Translations under genes and position numbers: made by a program | Part shown: positions 41,106 through 49,209 of the stretch, piece after piece | How positions within the stretch are numbered: position 1 is the first letter of the stretch | Layout of the letters: the number at the start of each line of letters is the position of its first letter | The notes under the pieces: generated by a model | What the model saw: the letters and a program-made list of their open reading frames with translations, nothing else | Databases searched by the model: none | What the model was told of the DNA's origin: nothing | Source of the DNA: Nocardia pseudobrasiliensis NBRC 108224 | Lineage (GTDB): Bacteria > Actinomycetota > Actinomycetes > Mycobacteriales > Mycobacteriaceae | Reading direction: 5' to 3' | Length of the DNA stretch: 64,000 bases | NCBI RefSeq assembly: GCF_001613105.1 | Contig: NZ_BDBS01000048.1 | Location: 1 to 64,000 of the forward strand

Positions 41106-41264
41106 GTGAAGACGAACTCTCGATGTCGTTCGGATGTCTTGCGGGTGAACGGGCGGGAACGAGTTCGCGGGTGAACCTCGCCGAAATTTACTGGCCAGCA
41201 ATATAAGTGGTGGTGATTTTCACATCCGCGAATGCGCTCATGTTAAGCCGGTGCGAGCAATCCT

Positions 41265-41804
41265 TTACCGCTCCGCATCGGTGAGCAGCAGACGGATACC
41301 GCCCGCGGCGGCGCGTACCGCGCTACCGGGCTCGCACTTCGCCGCGGCGGGCGGGGCGAATGCGGTGGGGGTGAATTGTTTTTGTGAGTTGTCGCCTCGG
41401 AAGCGTCCGGCGAGGACCTCGCCGCGATAGGACGCGCCCTGGTCGGTGGGTGCGGCGCTGCTGTAATGCACGGTGCTCGAGCGCTCGCCGATGCCGCCGA
41501 TCCAGCGAATGACCTCGGTGCCGGGCGGCTTGGTCGTCGCCCAGTCGGCGCACGAGACGGTGATGGTGAAGCTTCGGGTGATCTCTCCGGCGCTGGCCCC
41601 GGTGGAACAGGCATCGTAGTGATCGGTCTCGGTGATGGTGGTGGGCTTGGCGACGGTGGTGAGGGCGGGGGAGAAGCTGACGTCGAAGTGCCCGGAGCAC
41701 TCCAGGTGGACGCCTCCGGTCGGTGTCGAGTGCGCCGGTGTCGCCATCGACAGCAGGGTGCCGCCGATGACCGCCGACAGCGCGACGGCGAACCTTTTCC
41801 GCAT
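41265..41804 (-). CDS. Secreted protein of unknown function
   Basis: A 179-aa exported protein: a signal peptide MRKRFAVALSAVIGG with TPAHS cleavage region, then a beta-rich mature domain with four or five cysteines (LECSGHFDVSF, DACSTG, VSCADW, KCEPGS) that could form two disulfides. GVHLECSGHF and ITETDHYDAC resemble small secreted actinomycete proteins, but I recognise no named family. ATG 41804 follows GGGGAT. It is divergent from the serine hydrolase gene at 41983. Confidence 0.72.
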   Translation of the reverse strand: MRKRFAVALSAVIGGTLLSMATPAHSTPTGGVHLECSGHFDVSFSPALTTVAKPTTITETDHYDACSTGASAGEITRSFTITVSCADWATTKPPGTEVIRWIGGIGERSSTVHYSSAAPTDQGASYRGEVLAGRFRGDNSQKQFTPTAFAPPAAAKCEPGSAVRAAAGGIRLLLTDAER

Positions 41805-41982
41805 GGATGATCCCCACTCTGTTTCGGCAATGTGCTTGGCACTCAGAGTAGTTGGGGCGCAGCGTATTCGGTCGCTCGCTAGGGGAGCCGTCGGTAGGGG
41901 TGACCTCGGGGCCGGATGATTTGCGCGCGGCGGCGATCGAATAGTGTTCGGTACGGCATCTGGTTCAGGAGGAGTGGTGGGG

Positions 41983-43137
41983 TTGGTGGAAGGGTTCGTC
42001 GAGCGCGGATTCGAGTCGGTGCGAGAGGGTTTCGCGCGGGCGCACGACGGCGACGAGGGCGCGGCCCAGCTGTGCGTATATCGCCGGGGGCGCGTGGTGG
42101 TGGACCTGTCGACCGGGGCGGACCCGGAGTCGACGTCGGTGCTGATGTCGGTGTCGAAGGGGATCACCGCGACCTGTGCGCACATCCTGGTCGATCGCGG
42201 CCTGCTCGATCTCACCGCGCCCGTGCGGGAGTACTGGCCGGAGTTCGCCGCCGAGGGTAAAGCCGACATCACGGTCGCCCAGTTGCTCTCGCATCAGGCC
42301 GGGTTGTCGGGATTCGACGCCGAAACGGGTATCGGCGCATGGGAATTGAAGGATTGGACGAGGTGCGCCTCGGCGCTGGCGGCGATGACTCCGCTGTGGC
42401 GGCCGGGGACCGCGTTCTATTACCACTCCCTTACCTGGGGCTACCTCGCCGGTGAGCTGATCCGTCGGATCAGCGGCAAAAGCGTCGGTGAGTTCCTCGC
42501 CGCCGAGGTCGCCGAACCGCTCGGACTGAGCCTGTGGATCGGCCTGCCCGAGGCCGAGGAATATCGGGTCCTACCGCAGTTCACCCGCCGGCACATGCCC
42601 GACGCCGCCGAGGTCGAGGCGATGCTCACCCGGATGGGCGTCGATGTCGGCGCCCGCCTGGTGCGCGCGACACTGGCCACGGTCGCGGCCCGCGACGAGG
42701 GCCTGGCGCTGCTCAATACCCGGGACGGACATGCCGCGGAGATCCCGTCCGGCAACGGAATCGGCAATGCGCGGTCGGTCGCGCGCATGTTCGCGGCGGT
42801 GATCGGCACGGTCGACGGCATCCGGTTGCTCACTCCGGCGGCCGTCGATCGGGCACGACAGCCGCAGACCGAGGGACTGGGCCACCCGGCCCCACTGGAT
42901 GTGATGCCGCGCGGCAACTATTTCGCGCACGGATATGAACTCACCCGACCCGCACAGCTGCTCGGCCCGGGGGCGTTCGGTCAGGTCGGATCCGGCGGGC
43001 GCATCGGCTTCGCGCATCCGGAATCCGGTGTCGCCGTGGGCTATACATGCACCAATATGATCGGCGACGACACCGGCGGTCCGGATCCGCGCTGGCTGCC
43101 GTGGTCGCAGGCACTGCGCGAAACCCTCAGGGGGTGA
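41983..43137 (+). CDS. Beta-lactamase-fold serine hydrolase (EstB/LpqF-like)
   Basis: About 384 aa, cytosolic, of the class C beta-lactamase-fold esterases common in mycolata. The nucleophile motif is SVSK in LMSVSKGITATCAH and the tyrosine motif is YYHSLTWGYLAGEL, with HPESGVAVGYTCTNM near the end replacing the KTG strand. AGGAGGA at 41967-41973 supports TTG 41983 or GTG 41986. These enzymes hydrolyse short esters; no physiological substrate can be assigned. The gene stands alone. Confidence 0.87.
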   Translation: MVEGFVERGFESVREGFARAHDGDEGAAQLCVYRRGRVVVDLSTGADPESTSVLMSVSKGITATCAHILVDRGLLDLTAPVREYWPEFAAEGKADITVAQLLSHQAGLSGFDAETGIGAWELKDWTRCASALAAMTPLWRPGTAFYYHSLTWGYLAGELIRRISGKSVGEFLAAEVAEPLGLSLWIGLPEAEEYRVLPQFTRRHMPDAAEVEAMLTRMGVDVGARLVRATLATVAARDEGLALLNTRDGHAAEIPSGNGIGNARSVARMFAAVIGTVDGIRLLTPAAVDRARQPQTEGLGHPAPLDVMPRGNYFAHGYELTRPAQLLGPGAFGQVGSGGRIGFAHPESGVAVGYTCTNMIGDDTGGPDPRWLPWSQALRETLRG

Positions 43138-43238
43138 ACGCGTCCAGGTAGCTGTCCGGGTCGATCGGTGCGAACCCCCAACGGCGGCCGCGCCGAGGGG
43201 CCGGAGCTGGAATCGGCCACCGAGAACGAACTACGGGG

Positions 43239-43511
43239 TCAATTCGCTTGGTCCTCCACCAATTTCGCCTCCATTTTCTGCACGTAGACGACCGCGTCGC
43301 CCACGGTCCGCAGCTGCGCCAGATCCTCGTCGGGGACCTTGACGTGATAGGTGTCCTCGAGCCGTACGACGATTTCCACCAGTGACAGCGAGTCGATGTC
43401 CAGATCCTCGACGAAGGATTTCTCGGCCACCACCTCCGAGGCGTCGATGCCGGTCACCTCCTCGACGATCTCCGCGATGCCCGCGACGATTTCTTCCTGT
43501 GTGGTTGCCAC
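43239..43511 (-). CDS. acpM: Acyl carrier protein, AcpM-like
   Basis: A 90-aa acyl carrier protein. The phosphopantetheine serine is S41 in EDLDIDSLSLVEIVVRLED. GTG 43511 is chosen because GGGAAGGGAAG lies just upstream; the long frame to 43622 has no such signal. The sequence MATTQEEIVAGIAEIVEEVT resembles the meromycolate-extension carrier AcpM, although the long C-terminal tail of mycobacterial AcpM is only partly present (KMEAKLVEDQAN). Usually acpM sits with fabD, kasA and kasB; here it is isolated, which suggests a paralogue or a special acyl pathway. Confidence 0.85.
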   Translation of the reverse strand: MATTQEEIVAGIAEIVEEVTGIDASEVVAEKSFVEDLDIDSLSLVEIVVRLEDTYHVKVPDEDLAQLRTVGDAVVYVQKMEAKLVEDQAN

Positions 43512-43649
43512 GAATCTTCCCTTCCCAGAAGCGATCAACACGAGAACGCTAAAAGCTCCAGCGGGGTGGAGATTCAATAGTTTGTGAGGCGGGCCACACA
43601 AATGAACGGCCGGGCCCACCACGTGGCGGGCCCGGCCGCAGGAAACGGA

Positions 43650-44579
43650 TCAGTGATTGGTGCCGGGACGCCAGCGGTGTGCGCCGCCGAGGTGCCCGGT
43701 CCGCGGGCCGCCCGCGGTCGCGGGCATACCCGTGGAGCGGGATCCGTGCGAGCTGTCGGATCCGCTACGCGAGACCATGGCCGCCACTGCGCCCGCGAGG
43801 GCGGCGATGACCAGGCCGATGGGCAGCGCCCACCACTTCGCGTTGGAATCCCTACCCCACCACCGGTGATCATTGTTGGTCGCCGCGGCGGCCGTGCCCG
43901 CGTCGGCGGCCGCACCCGGCGCGGGGCCGGGAGCCGAGACGTCCAGACCGCTCAGCTGACCGGCGATATCCGGTGGGACAGTGGCGAAACCGCTCTCGCG
44001 GCTCCAGCGCATCTGGACCGGTGTGCCGTTCTGACCGCTGAAGGTCTGGCTGTAGACGCCGTCGGCGACCGTGGTATCGGTCATCGGCGCGCCGAGCACG
44101 CCGTCGGTGGCGTGCAGATGCGACCAGGCGGTTCGGATCGGGCCGCGCACCAGCCACGCGCCGTTCTGCGGGCTCCACTCGATGGTCGCTCCGTCCGGCG
44201 CGGAAAACTCGCTGAAGCGGGCCGTACCGGCGACCGGCGCGTCCGACTCGTCGTTCTTCGGATAGCCCAGATTGTTCGCGCCGCCCAGGGCCAGATATTT
44301 GTCGAGAATGGCCCCGTACATTACCTTCGCACCCGTATCCGACGAGTAGACGATCTTGCCGCCGCGATAATCCTGTGCGGCGCCGTCGGGGCCGAATGCG
44401 TATACCGCGCCGACCTTTTCACCGAGCGGCGAGGACGCGCCGCCCTTGTCCTGATAATGCGAGCTGATCGCGTTGTCGGCATCGGCGGGCTGTGCCGTGG
44501 CCGGGGGACTCAGCAGCAGACCGGCGCCCAGCGCGGCGGCGAAGCCGGCGGCGGACACCGATTTCATCCACAATCTCAT
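43650..44579 (-). CDS. LGFP-repeat envelope protein with C-terminal membrane anchor
   Basis: A 309-aa exported protein. A signal peptide covers about 1-30 (FAAALGAGLLLSPPATA). The body contains degenerate LGFP repeats (SPLGEKVGAVYAF, NLGYPKNDESD, GVLGAPMTDTTVADGV), a module of mycolata that binds the cell wall. A transmembrane helix near 250-270 (WWALPIGLVIAALAGAVAA) is followed by a short His/Gly-rich tail. ATG 44579 is favoured because GAGGAGG precedes it. It lies 27 bases downstream of the small membrane protein gene on the same strand, so they are probably cotranscribed. Confidence 0.82.
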   Translation of the reverse strand: MRLWMKSVSAAGFAAALGAGLLLSPPATAQPADADNAISSHYQDKGGASSPLGEKVGAVYAFGPDGAAQDYRGGKIVYSSDTGAKVMYGAILDKYLALGGANNLGYPKNDESDAPVAGTARFSEFSAPDGATIEWSPQNGAWLVRGPIRTAWSHLHATDGVLGAPMTDTTVADGVYSQTFSGQNGTPVQMRWSRESGFATVPPDIAGQLSGLDVSAPGPAPGAAADAGTAAAATNNDHRWWGRDSNAKWWALPIGLVIAALAGAVAAMVSRSGSDSSHGSRSTGMPATAGGPRTGHLGGAHRWRPGTNH

Positions 44580-44606
44580 CGCATGCCTCCTCACGGAATC
44601 GGTGAA

Positions 44607-44867
44607 TCAGCGAATGTCGCCGGTCTTCGGCTTGGTGGCGAATCCGACGATCGCCGCGAGCAACGCGCCGACCACGCCGCCGCCCCCGACCTGTGCCAGG
44701 ATCTGGCCGAAATCCAGTCCGCTACCGGTCGCGGCCTGAATTATCGCCCCCGTGATACCCCCACCGATCGCTCCCGCTCCGCCGGAGACGAGCGGACCCA
44801 TCGGGCTGTTCGCCCCTCCGATCCCACCTCCGACCACACCACCGAGCAGACCCAGTAGCCACTCCAT
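44607..44867 (-). CDS. Small glycine-rich membrane protein
   Basis: An 86-aa hydrophobic protein with two or three Gly-rich helices (MEWLLGLLGGVVGGGIGG; GGAGAIGGGITGAIIQAA; GGVVGALLAAIVGFATK). The pattern resembles small conserved membrane proteins of mycobacteria and the GlsB/YmgE-like group, but no firm family is assigned. GAAGGAGGAAGG precedes ATG 44867. It is followed 27 bases later by the LGFP-repeat gene, suggesting envelope function. Confidence 0.72.
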   Translation of the reverse strand: MEWLLGLLGGVVGGGIGGANSPMGPLVSGGAGAIGGGITGAIIQAATGSGLDFGQILAQVGGGGVVGALLAAIVGFATKPKTGDIR

Positions 44868-45000
44868 CCTTCCTCCTTCGAGACGACTCGAAACCGACGG
44901 ATGTTGCATTGAACACGATAGCCTGCTATTTGCCTGATAAACCCGGATGCGCAAAATGCGGTGGTACGCTCCGGAACGTTTCCTACCCGAGGAGGCATTG

Positions 45001-45363
45001 ATGACCGCGCTACTGCGTCGCGGCCGTTATCTTCTCGCCCTGGTCGCCGTCGCCGCGGCGGTTGTGCTGCCGATGCCGGGTGCGGTCCATTTCCCGGAGA
45101 CGAGTCTGTTCGACGCCGATTCCGAGAGCCAGATCCGAATCAGCCGAACATTCGCCCGTCTGCTCCACGCGGGCGACGAGCGCCACTCGGACGCACGCTA
45201 TCGCCGATCCGTGGAGATCGGGAAGATGACTCCCTACGAACAGCGCGGTGGTGACGTTTCGATTCCGGCCGTCCGCTCCGACCTTCGCGACGAGCGCGGT
45301 CTCGCGGAGGAGATGCTGCGCAACGGGCGCGGCGCGGTAGGGGTACTCCAGGGGAATCGCTAG
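45001..45363 (+). CDS. Small exported or membrane-anchored protein, unrecognised
   Basis: A 120-aa protein with an N-terminal hydrophobic helix (RYLLALVAVAAAVVLPMPG) that is a signal peptide or anchor, and a charged, helical remainder (DAVRYRR-type; SRTFARLLHAGDERHSDARY). GAGGAGG at 44990-44996 with ideal spacing supports ATG 45001. It is divergent from the LGFP operon. No family is recognised. Confidence 0.65.
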   Translation: MTALLRRGRYLLALVAVAAAVVLPMPGAVHFPETSLFDADSESQIRISRTFARLLHAGDERHSDARYRRSVEIGKMTPYEQRGGDVSIPAVRSDLRDERGLAEEMLRNGRGAVGVLQGNR

Positions 45364-45448
45364 CGATGCGTCAGTGATGCGATCCGAGGTTGCCTGAACG
45401 TTAAGTAACTGAAATAGTTGGGGACGTCGAAGGCGAAGCTCGGCGGCA

Positions 45449-45479
45449 GATGCATGAACGACTGCATCGTTTATGCATC
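45449..45479. promoter_or_regulatory. 31-bp near-perfect inverted repeat upstream of the small ORF and prenyl synthase
   Basis: GATGCATGAACGA (45449-45461) and TCGTTTATGCATC (45467-45479) match in 12 of 13 positions as inverted arms around CTGCA. It lies 56 bases upstream of the 29-codon ORF and about 200 bases before the prenyl synthase. The length and symmetry are typical of a dimeric repressor operator. No regulator gene is adjacent. The remainder of the 317-bp gap 45364-45680 holds only the small ORF. Confidence 0.6.
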
Positions 45480-45534
45480 GACTGTTGGGTAGTCTTGGCC
45501 TACGGCCCGATGAGCCCTGATGGAGGTGATCGAT

Positions 45535-45624
45535 ATGCGTGAGACGTTCGAGATGCTGTTCCGGGTGATCCATGACCCGCTGGTCCAGCTGTACTACCTG
45601 CTGGACGGTTCGATTCCGCGATGA
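45535..45624 (+). CDS. 29-aa small ORF with a near-perfect Shine-Dalgarno sequence
   Basis: ATG 45535 is preceded by GGAGGTGAT (45522-45530), a nearly full match to the 16S anti-Shine-Dalgarno sequence, and the frame stops at TGA 45622-45624. The peptide is amphipathic, beginning MRETFEMLFRVIHDPLVQL and ending LDGSIPR. It ends 57 bases before the prenyl synthase ATG. It may be a small protein or a translated leader peptide that controls the downstream gene. It falls below usual annotation cut-offs. Confidence 0.55.
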   Translation: MRETFEMLFRVIHDPLVQLYYLLDGSIPR

Positions 45625-45680
45625 GCCGTCTGTAGTCGTAATCCCGTGCGGTGCGAACCATTTGGGCGAGAGGTATCGAT

Positions 45681-46769
45681 ATGCGAGGCGATGTGACGAC
45701 GGTCGCGGTGGAGCATCCGTCGCGCTGGCAGTCTCGGGTGCGCGCCGAGGTGGCGGTGGTCGTGCGGGATTTCGTCGGGGACCGATGCCGTGAGTATCTC
45801 GAGACCCCGGAGACCGCGGTGCTGGGGCGGGTGATCACCGATTTCGCCTGTGGGGGAAAGTATTTGCGCTCGGCCTTCCAGGTGGCGGGCTGGCTGACCG
45901 CGCAAGCGGAGTGCCCGGCCGCGATTCGAGCCGCGGGCAGTGTCGAGCTGCTGCACTGCTTCGCGCTGATCCAAGACGATGTGATGGACCAGTCCCCGCG
46001 CCGCCGGGGTGCGCCCGCGGCGCATGTGACCTTCGCCGAATGGCATGGGCGGCAAGGGCTTTCCGGATCCTCGCAGCGGTTCGGCGAATCCGCCGCGGTA
46101 CTGGCGTCGGATCTGTGCCTGGTCTGGGCGGAGCAGCTGCTGCGCGAGAGCGGCGTGGCCGCGCAGCCGCTGGCGCGGGCGCTGCGGCGCTACGACCTGC
46201 TGCGTAGCGAGCTCGCCGTGGGACAGTTCCGCGATGTGGTGAACGAGGCGCGTCGGCGGCCGACACTGCCCGATGTACTCGCCGTGGCCCGGGCCAAATC
46301 GGGTAACTACACCGTCCGCAGGCCGCTGGAGTTGGGTGCGGAACTGGCCGGGGCCGCGCCGACCGTGCTGACGGCCCTCGGCCGCTACGGCTCGGCGATC
46401 GGGGAGGCCTTTCAACTACGTGACGATCTACTGGGAGTGTTCGGTGATCCGGGGGAGACCGGAAAGCCGATCGGCGACGATATCCGGGCGCGCAAGGCGA
46501 CCGCGGTGCTGGTACTCGCCCGCGACCACGCCGACGGCGCGGCCCGGCGGGAACTGCGGCGGCTGGACACCGCGACGGACCTCGACGACGCCGCTGTGGC
46601 GCGCTACGCGCAGATCGTCGAGGAGTCCGGCACGCGACAGCGCGCCGAGCGGCTGATCGAGCAGCGAGTGGACGAGGGCATCGACGCACTCGCCGCAGTC
46701 GATATACCAGCCCGAGCCGACGAGATTTTGGTCCATCTCGCCCGCTCGTGCACCGACCGGGCCCACTGA
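45681..46769 (+). CDS. Polyprenyl diphosphate synthase (IdsA-like)
   Basis: A 362-aa trans-isoprenyl diphosphate synthase making a linear allylic diphosphate (C15-C20 likely) from isopentenyl diphosphate. Motifs are GGKYLRSAFQ (58-67), the first aspartate-rich motif DDVMD (99-103) with following RRRG, and the second motif DDLLGVFGD starting at 248. Two residues before the first motif are small-to-medium (L-I-Q), so product length cannot be set. ATG 45681 follows GAGAGG. It could feed the terpene synthase at 53534, or menaquinone or carotenoid pathways. A 29-codon ORF and an inverted repeat lie upstream. Confidence 0.88.
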   Translation: MRGDVTTVAVEHPSRWQSRVRAEVAVVVRDFVGDRCREYLETPETAVLGRVITDFACGGKYLRSAFQVAGWLTAQAECPAAIRAAGSVELLHCFALIQDDVMDQSPRRRGAPAAHVTFAEWHGRQGLSGSSQRFGESAAVLASDLCLVWAEQLLRESGVAAQPLARALRRYDLLRSELAVGQFRDVVNEARRRPTLPDVLAVARAKSGNYTVRRPLELGAELAGAAPTVLTALGRYGSAIGEAFQLRDDLLGVFGDPGETGKPIGDDIRARKATAVLVLARDHADGAARRELRRLDTATDLDDAAVARYAQIVEESGTRQRAERLIEQRVDEGIDALAAVDIPARADEILVHLARSCTDRAH

Positions 46770-46869
46770 GGCAGGGGACGGTGACCCCGCGTGAACTCGA
46801 CGCCGCGGCCCTCACCGATACCGCACTGGGACAAGCGTATTCGCCATGCCGCGCCCGCGTCGCCGCTAG

Positions 46870-47958
46870 TCACAGGAACTTCCCCGGATTGGCCGCCACC
46901 GCCCGGCGCAGCGCGGGCCGCTCGGCCCGGTAGGCGCTGACCACCGAGGCCAGCTCGTGTGGGCTCGCGCCGTGCATGATCACCGAATGGCAGCCCAGAT
47001 CGAATTCGCGCGAGATCTTCTTCACGCACTGCCGCGGCGTGCCGTAGGCGGCCGAGCTGAGCCATTCGTCGGGGATGAGGGCGTCGAACTGCTCGAGCAC
47101 CTCGACCGAGGCGGAGGCGTCGATGGGTCCGGCGGCCGCGGCGTCGAGGTAGAGCCGGGTGCCGCGAATGCGCTCCCAGACCTGAGGATCCCAGCCGTTG
47201 GCGGCGATGAGCACATCGGCGTAAGCCTGCAGATAGGTCACCAGGCGGCCGGTCCGGCGGCGCAGCCGATCCTCCTCGGAGAGCGCGTCGCTCGCGGTCG
47301 CCAGGCACGACCAGATGCGGACGCTGTCGGGATCCTTACCGGCCCGTTCCGCCCCCCGACGCACCGCCGCGACGGATTTGGTGGTCGCCTCATCGGAGAA
47401 GAAGGTGTGCAGAACGACGAAATCACCGATCTCCCCGGCGAGTTCGAGCGTTTTCGGACCCACGGCGACGAACCCGATCGGCGGCGAATCCTCGAGACCG
47501 TTCTGGTGGTAGAGCACGGGCCACGACCCGGCGGGCCCGTCGTGATCGATGATCGTCTCACCCGCCCAGAGTCGGCGCAGGATGCCGACGAAGTCGCGCA
47601 GCTGGGCCGCGGTGACCGCGGGCAGGCCGATCGCCTTCCAATTCGCCGCCATCCCGCGACCGAACGCCATCGCGTAGCGGCCCTCGGTTATGGCCTGCAT
47701 GGTCGAACCGATGGTCGCGGTGACCATGGGATGGCGGGTGTGGTGATTGGTGGCCGCCGCGGCGATGCCCAGATCGGTTGTGCACCCGGCCAATCCGCCC
47801 GACAGTACGGCGGTGTCCTTGACGGTCATGCGTTCGCCGATCATGCACGAACCCAGGCCGATCTCCTCGGCGGTGCGCGCCTCGGGGAACAGGACCCGGG
47901 CATCGGCGGGGTGCCTGGTGACGCAGTAATAGGCCAGTTCGTTGAGTTGTTCGATCAC
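46870..47958 (-). CDS. LLM-class (F420-type) oxidoreductase, second copy
   Basis: A 362-aa luciferase-like oxidoreductase resembling a mycobacterial F420-dependent subgroup. Landmarks are FPEARTAEEIGLGSCMIGER, CTTDLGIAAAATNHHTRHP, AITEGRYAMAFGRGMAANW, then PPIGFVAVGPKTLELAGEIG. GTG 47958 with GGGAG about 12 bases upstream is chosen; the frame upstream is non-coding. It lies 32 bases downstream of an APH-like gene on the same strand. Substrate unknown. Confidence 0.83.
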   Translation of the reverse strand: MIEQLNELAYYCVTRHPADARVLFPEARTAEEIGLGSCMIGERMTVKDTAVLSGGLAGCTTDLGIAAAATNHHTRHPMVTATIGSTMQAITEGRYAMAFGRGMAANWKAIGLPAVTAAQLRDFVGILRRLWAGETIIDHDGPAGSWPVLYHQNGLEDSPPIGFVAVGPKTLELAGEIGDFVVLHTFFSDEATTKSVAAVRRGAERAGKDPDSVRIWSCLATASDALSEEDRLRRRTGRLVTYLQAYADVLIAANGWDPQVWERIRGTRLYLDAAAAGPIDASASVEVLEQFDALIPDEWLSSAAYGTPRQCVKKISREFDLGCHSVIMHGASPHELASVVSAYRAERPALRRAVAANPGKFL

Positions 47959-47990
47959 GCGAGTGGTGCTCCCTGAATAGGTTCGGATTG

Positions 47991-49121
47991 TCAGGCGCCG
48001 ATTTCGGCCAGCAGCTGTTCGACGAGCGGCTTGTGATGGAACACCAGCTCGATATTGTCGGGCCGTTCCATCTCGCCGAAGTGGACCTGCCGCCCGCCCG
48101 AGCGCATGAATACGACGCAGTAGTTGAGCGCGGCGAACAGCGTGTACCAGGTGAGCTCCCCGATCCGAACGCCGGAGTATTCGGTGTAGGCCGCCGTCAC
48201 GTCCTCTTCGCGCAGGAAATCCGGCATGCCGGGCAGGCCGTAGGTATCGGCGATCGTCTGGAAGACGCGGTGCCCGAAGATGAGCCAGGCCAGGTCGAGC
48301 TCGCGCGGGCCGATCGTGGCCAGCTCCCAGTCGAGTACCGCGACGGGCGTGAAATCCCGATACATACAGTTGCCGATGCGGGCATCGCCCCACGACAGGA
48401 CCGTCTCGCCGGGGGACGCGGGCAGATTCGCGGTGAGCCAGTGCAGGATTCGTTCCGCCAGCGGTGAGGAGCCGCTGTCGCGGGCGGCGAACTCGTACCA
48501 GGACCGGGCGCGCTCGAGGGTGCGCTCGAGCGAATTCGCGCCGGATTGCCGCGGGTCGAGGAAGGCGAATACGGTGGCCGCGTCGGGGATGGCGTGCAGT
48601 CGGGCCAGCGTCTCGATGGTGCTGTGCTGCAACCGCTTCTGCTGTTCGGCGCTCGCGTCGAACAGCCAGTTGTCGCCGAAGGTGTAGGGCATGACATCCG
48701 GTGGCACCAGGCCGTCGATCCGGTCCATCAGCAGAAACGGCGTGCCGAGCACATCGCCGGTGGATTCGATGAATCGCACCCGGGGTACGGGAACCCCGCT
48801 CGACTCGGCGACGATGCGCATGGTGTCGAACTGATCGCGCAGGTTGTAGTGCTCGAGGATGGGGAAATCGCCCGGGGCGGGCGCCATTCGGGCGATCAGC
48901 TCGGCGCGCTGCGCGATTCCGGCCTCGGTCCAGGTCATGTCCAGCACGAGGGTTTCCGCGGACATGCCGTTGCTGTCGATACCCGAGCGCAGGGTGATAT
49001 TCGGGGCGGCGTCGGCGGGCAGCCGCGTGGCCAGCCACTCGGTGAGGCGGGGGATCAGCGTGCCGGTGTCGCGGCTGCTGCGCTGCAGTCGCATACCCGA
49101 TTCCGCTCGATCTCGAGACAT
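47991..49121 (-). CDS. APH-fold phosphotransferase family protein
   Basis: A 376-aa member of the aminoglycoside-phosphotransferase-like family (kinase fold). The catalytic loop is VLSWGDARIGNCMY, the metal-binding VAVLDWELATIGPRELDLAW follows, and an N-terminal lobe segment is LEHYNLRDQFDTMRIVAES. Members of this branch in mycobacteria accompany acyl-CoA dehydrogenase genes (FadE36-like neighbours); here an LLM oxidoreductase follows. A GGAGTGATCG site precedes ATG 49121. Antibiotic resistance is not implied. Confidence 0.82.
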   Translation of the reverse strand: MSRDRAESGMRLQRSSRDTGTLIPRLTEWLATRLPADAAPNITLRSGIDSNGMSAETLVLDMTWTEAGIAQRAELIARMAPAPGDFPILEHYNLRDQFDTMRIVAESSGVPVPRVRFIESTGDVLGTPFLLMDRIDGLVPPDVMPYTFGDNWLFDASAEQQKRLQHSTIETLARLHAIPDAATVFAFLDPRQSGANSLERTLERARSWYEFAARDSGSSPLAERILHWLTANLPASPGETVLSWGDARIGNCMYRDFTPVAVLDWELATIGPRELDLAWLIFGHRVFQTIADTYGLPGMPDFLREEDVTAAYTEYSGVRIGELTWYTLFAALNYCVVFMRSGGRQVHFGEMERPDNIELVFHHKPLVEQLLAEIGA

Positions 49122-49140
49122 CGATCACTCCTGACAACTG

Positions 49141-49173
49141 TGCGAAAGCCGCCGGTAACCATCGGCTTTCGCA
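49141..49173. promoter_or_regulatory. 11-bp-arm inverted repeat between TetR and APH-like genes
   Basis: TGCGAAAGCCG (49141-49151) and CGGCTTTCGCA (49163-49173) are exact reverse complements with an 11-base spacer. On the minus strand it follows TTGACAATTG, a good -35-like element, and precedes the APH-like ATG (49121). It may be the operator of the TetR gene that lies just upstream (49210-49845), or a terminator for that gene. Confidence 0.55.
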
Positions 49174-49209
49174 TTTCAATTGTCAACAAGGGTTCTCAAT
49201 GAACGGGAG

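Noticed and set aside
47991..49121. Aminoglycoside resistance kinase
   Set aside because: The kinase-fold motifs fit the broad APH family, but the sequence and neighbours resemble the metabolic branch in mycobacteria and do not indicate resistance.
46870..49179. 769-codon minus-strand frame that joins two genes
   Set aside because: The upstream half is an off-frame reading of the APH-like gene (47991-49121); the genuine LLM protein starts near 47958.
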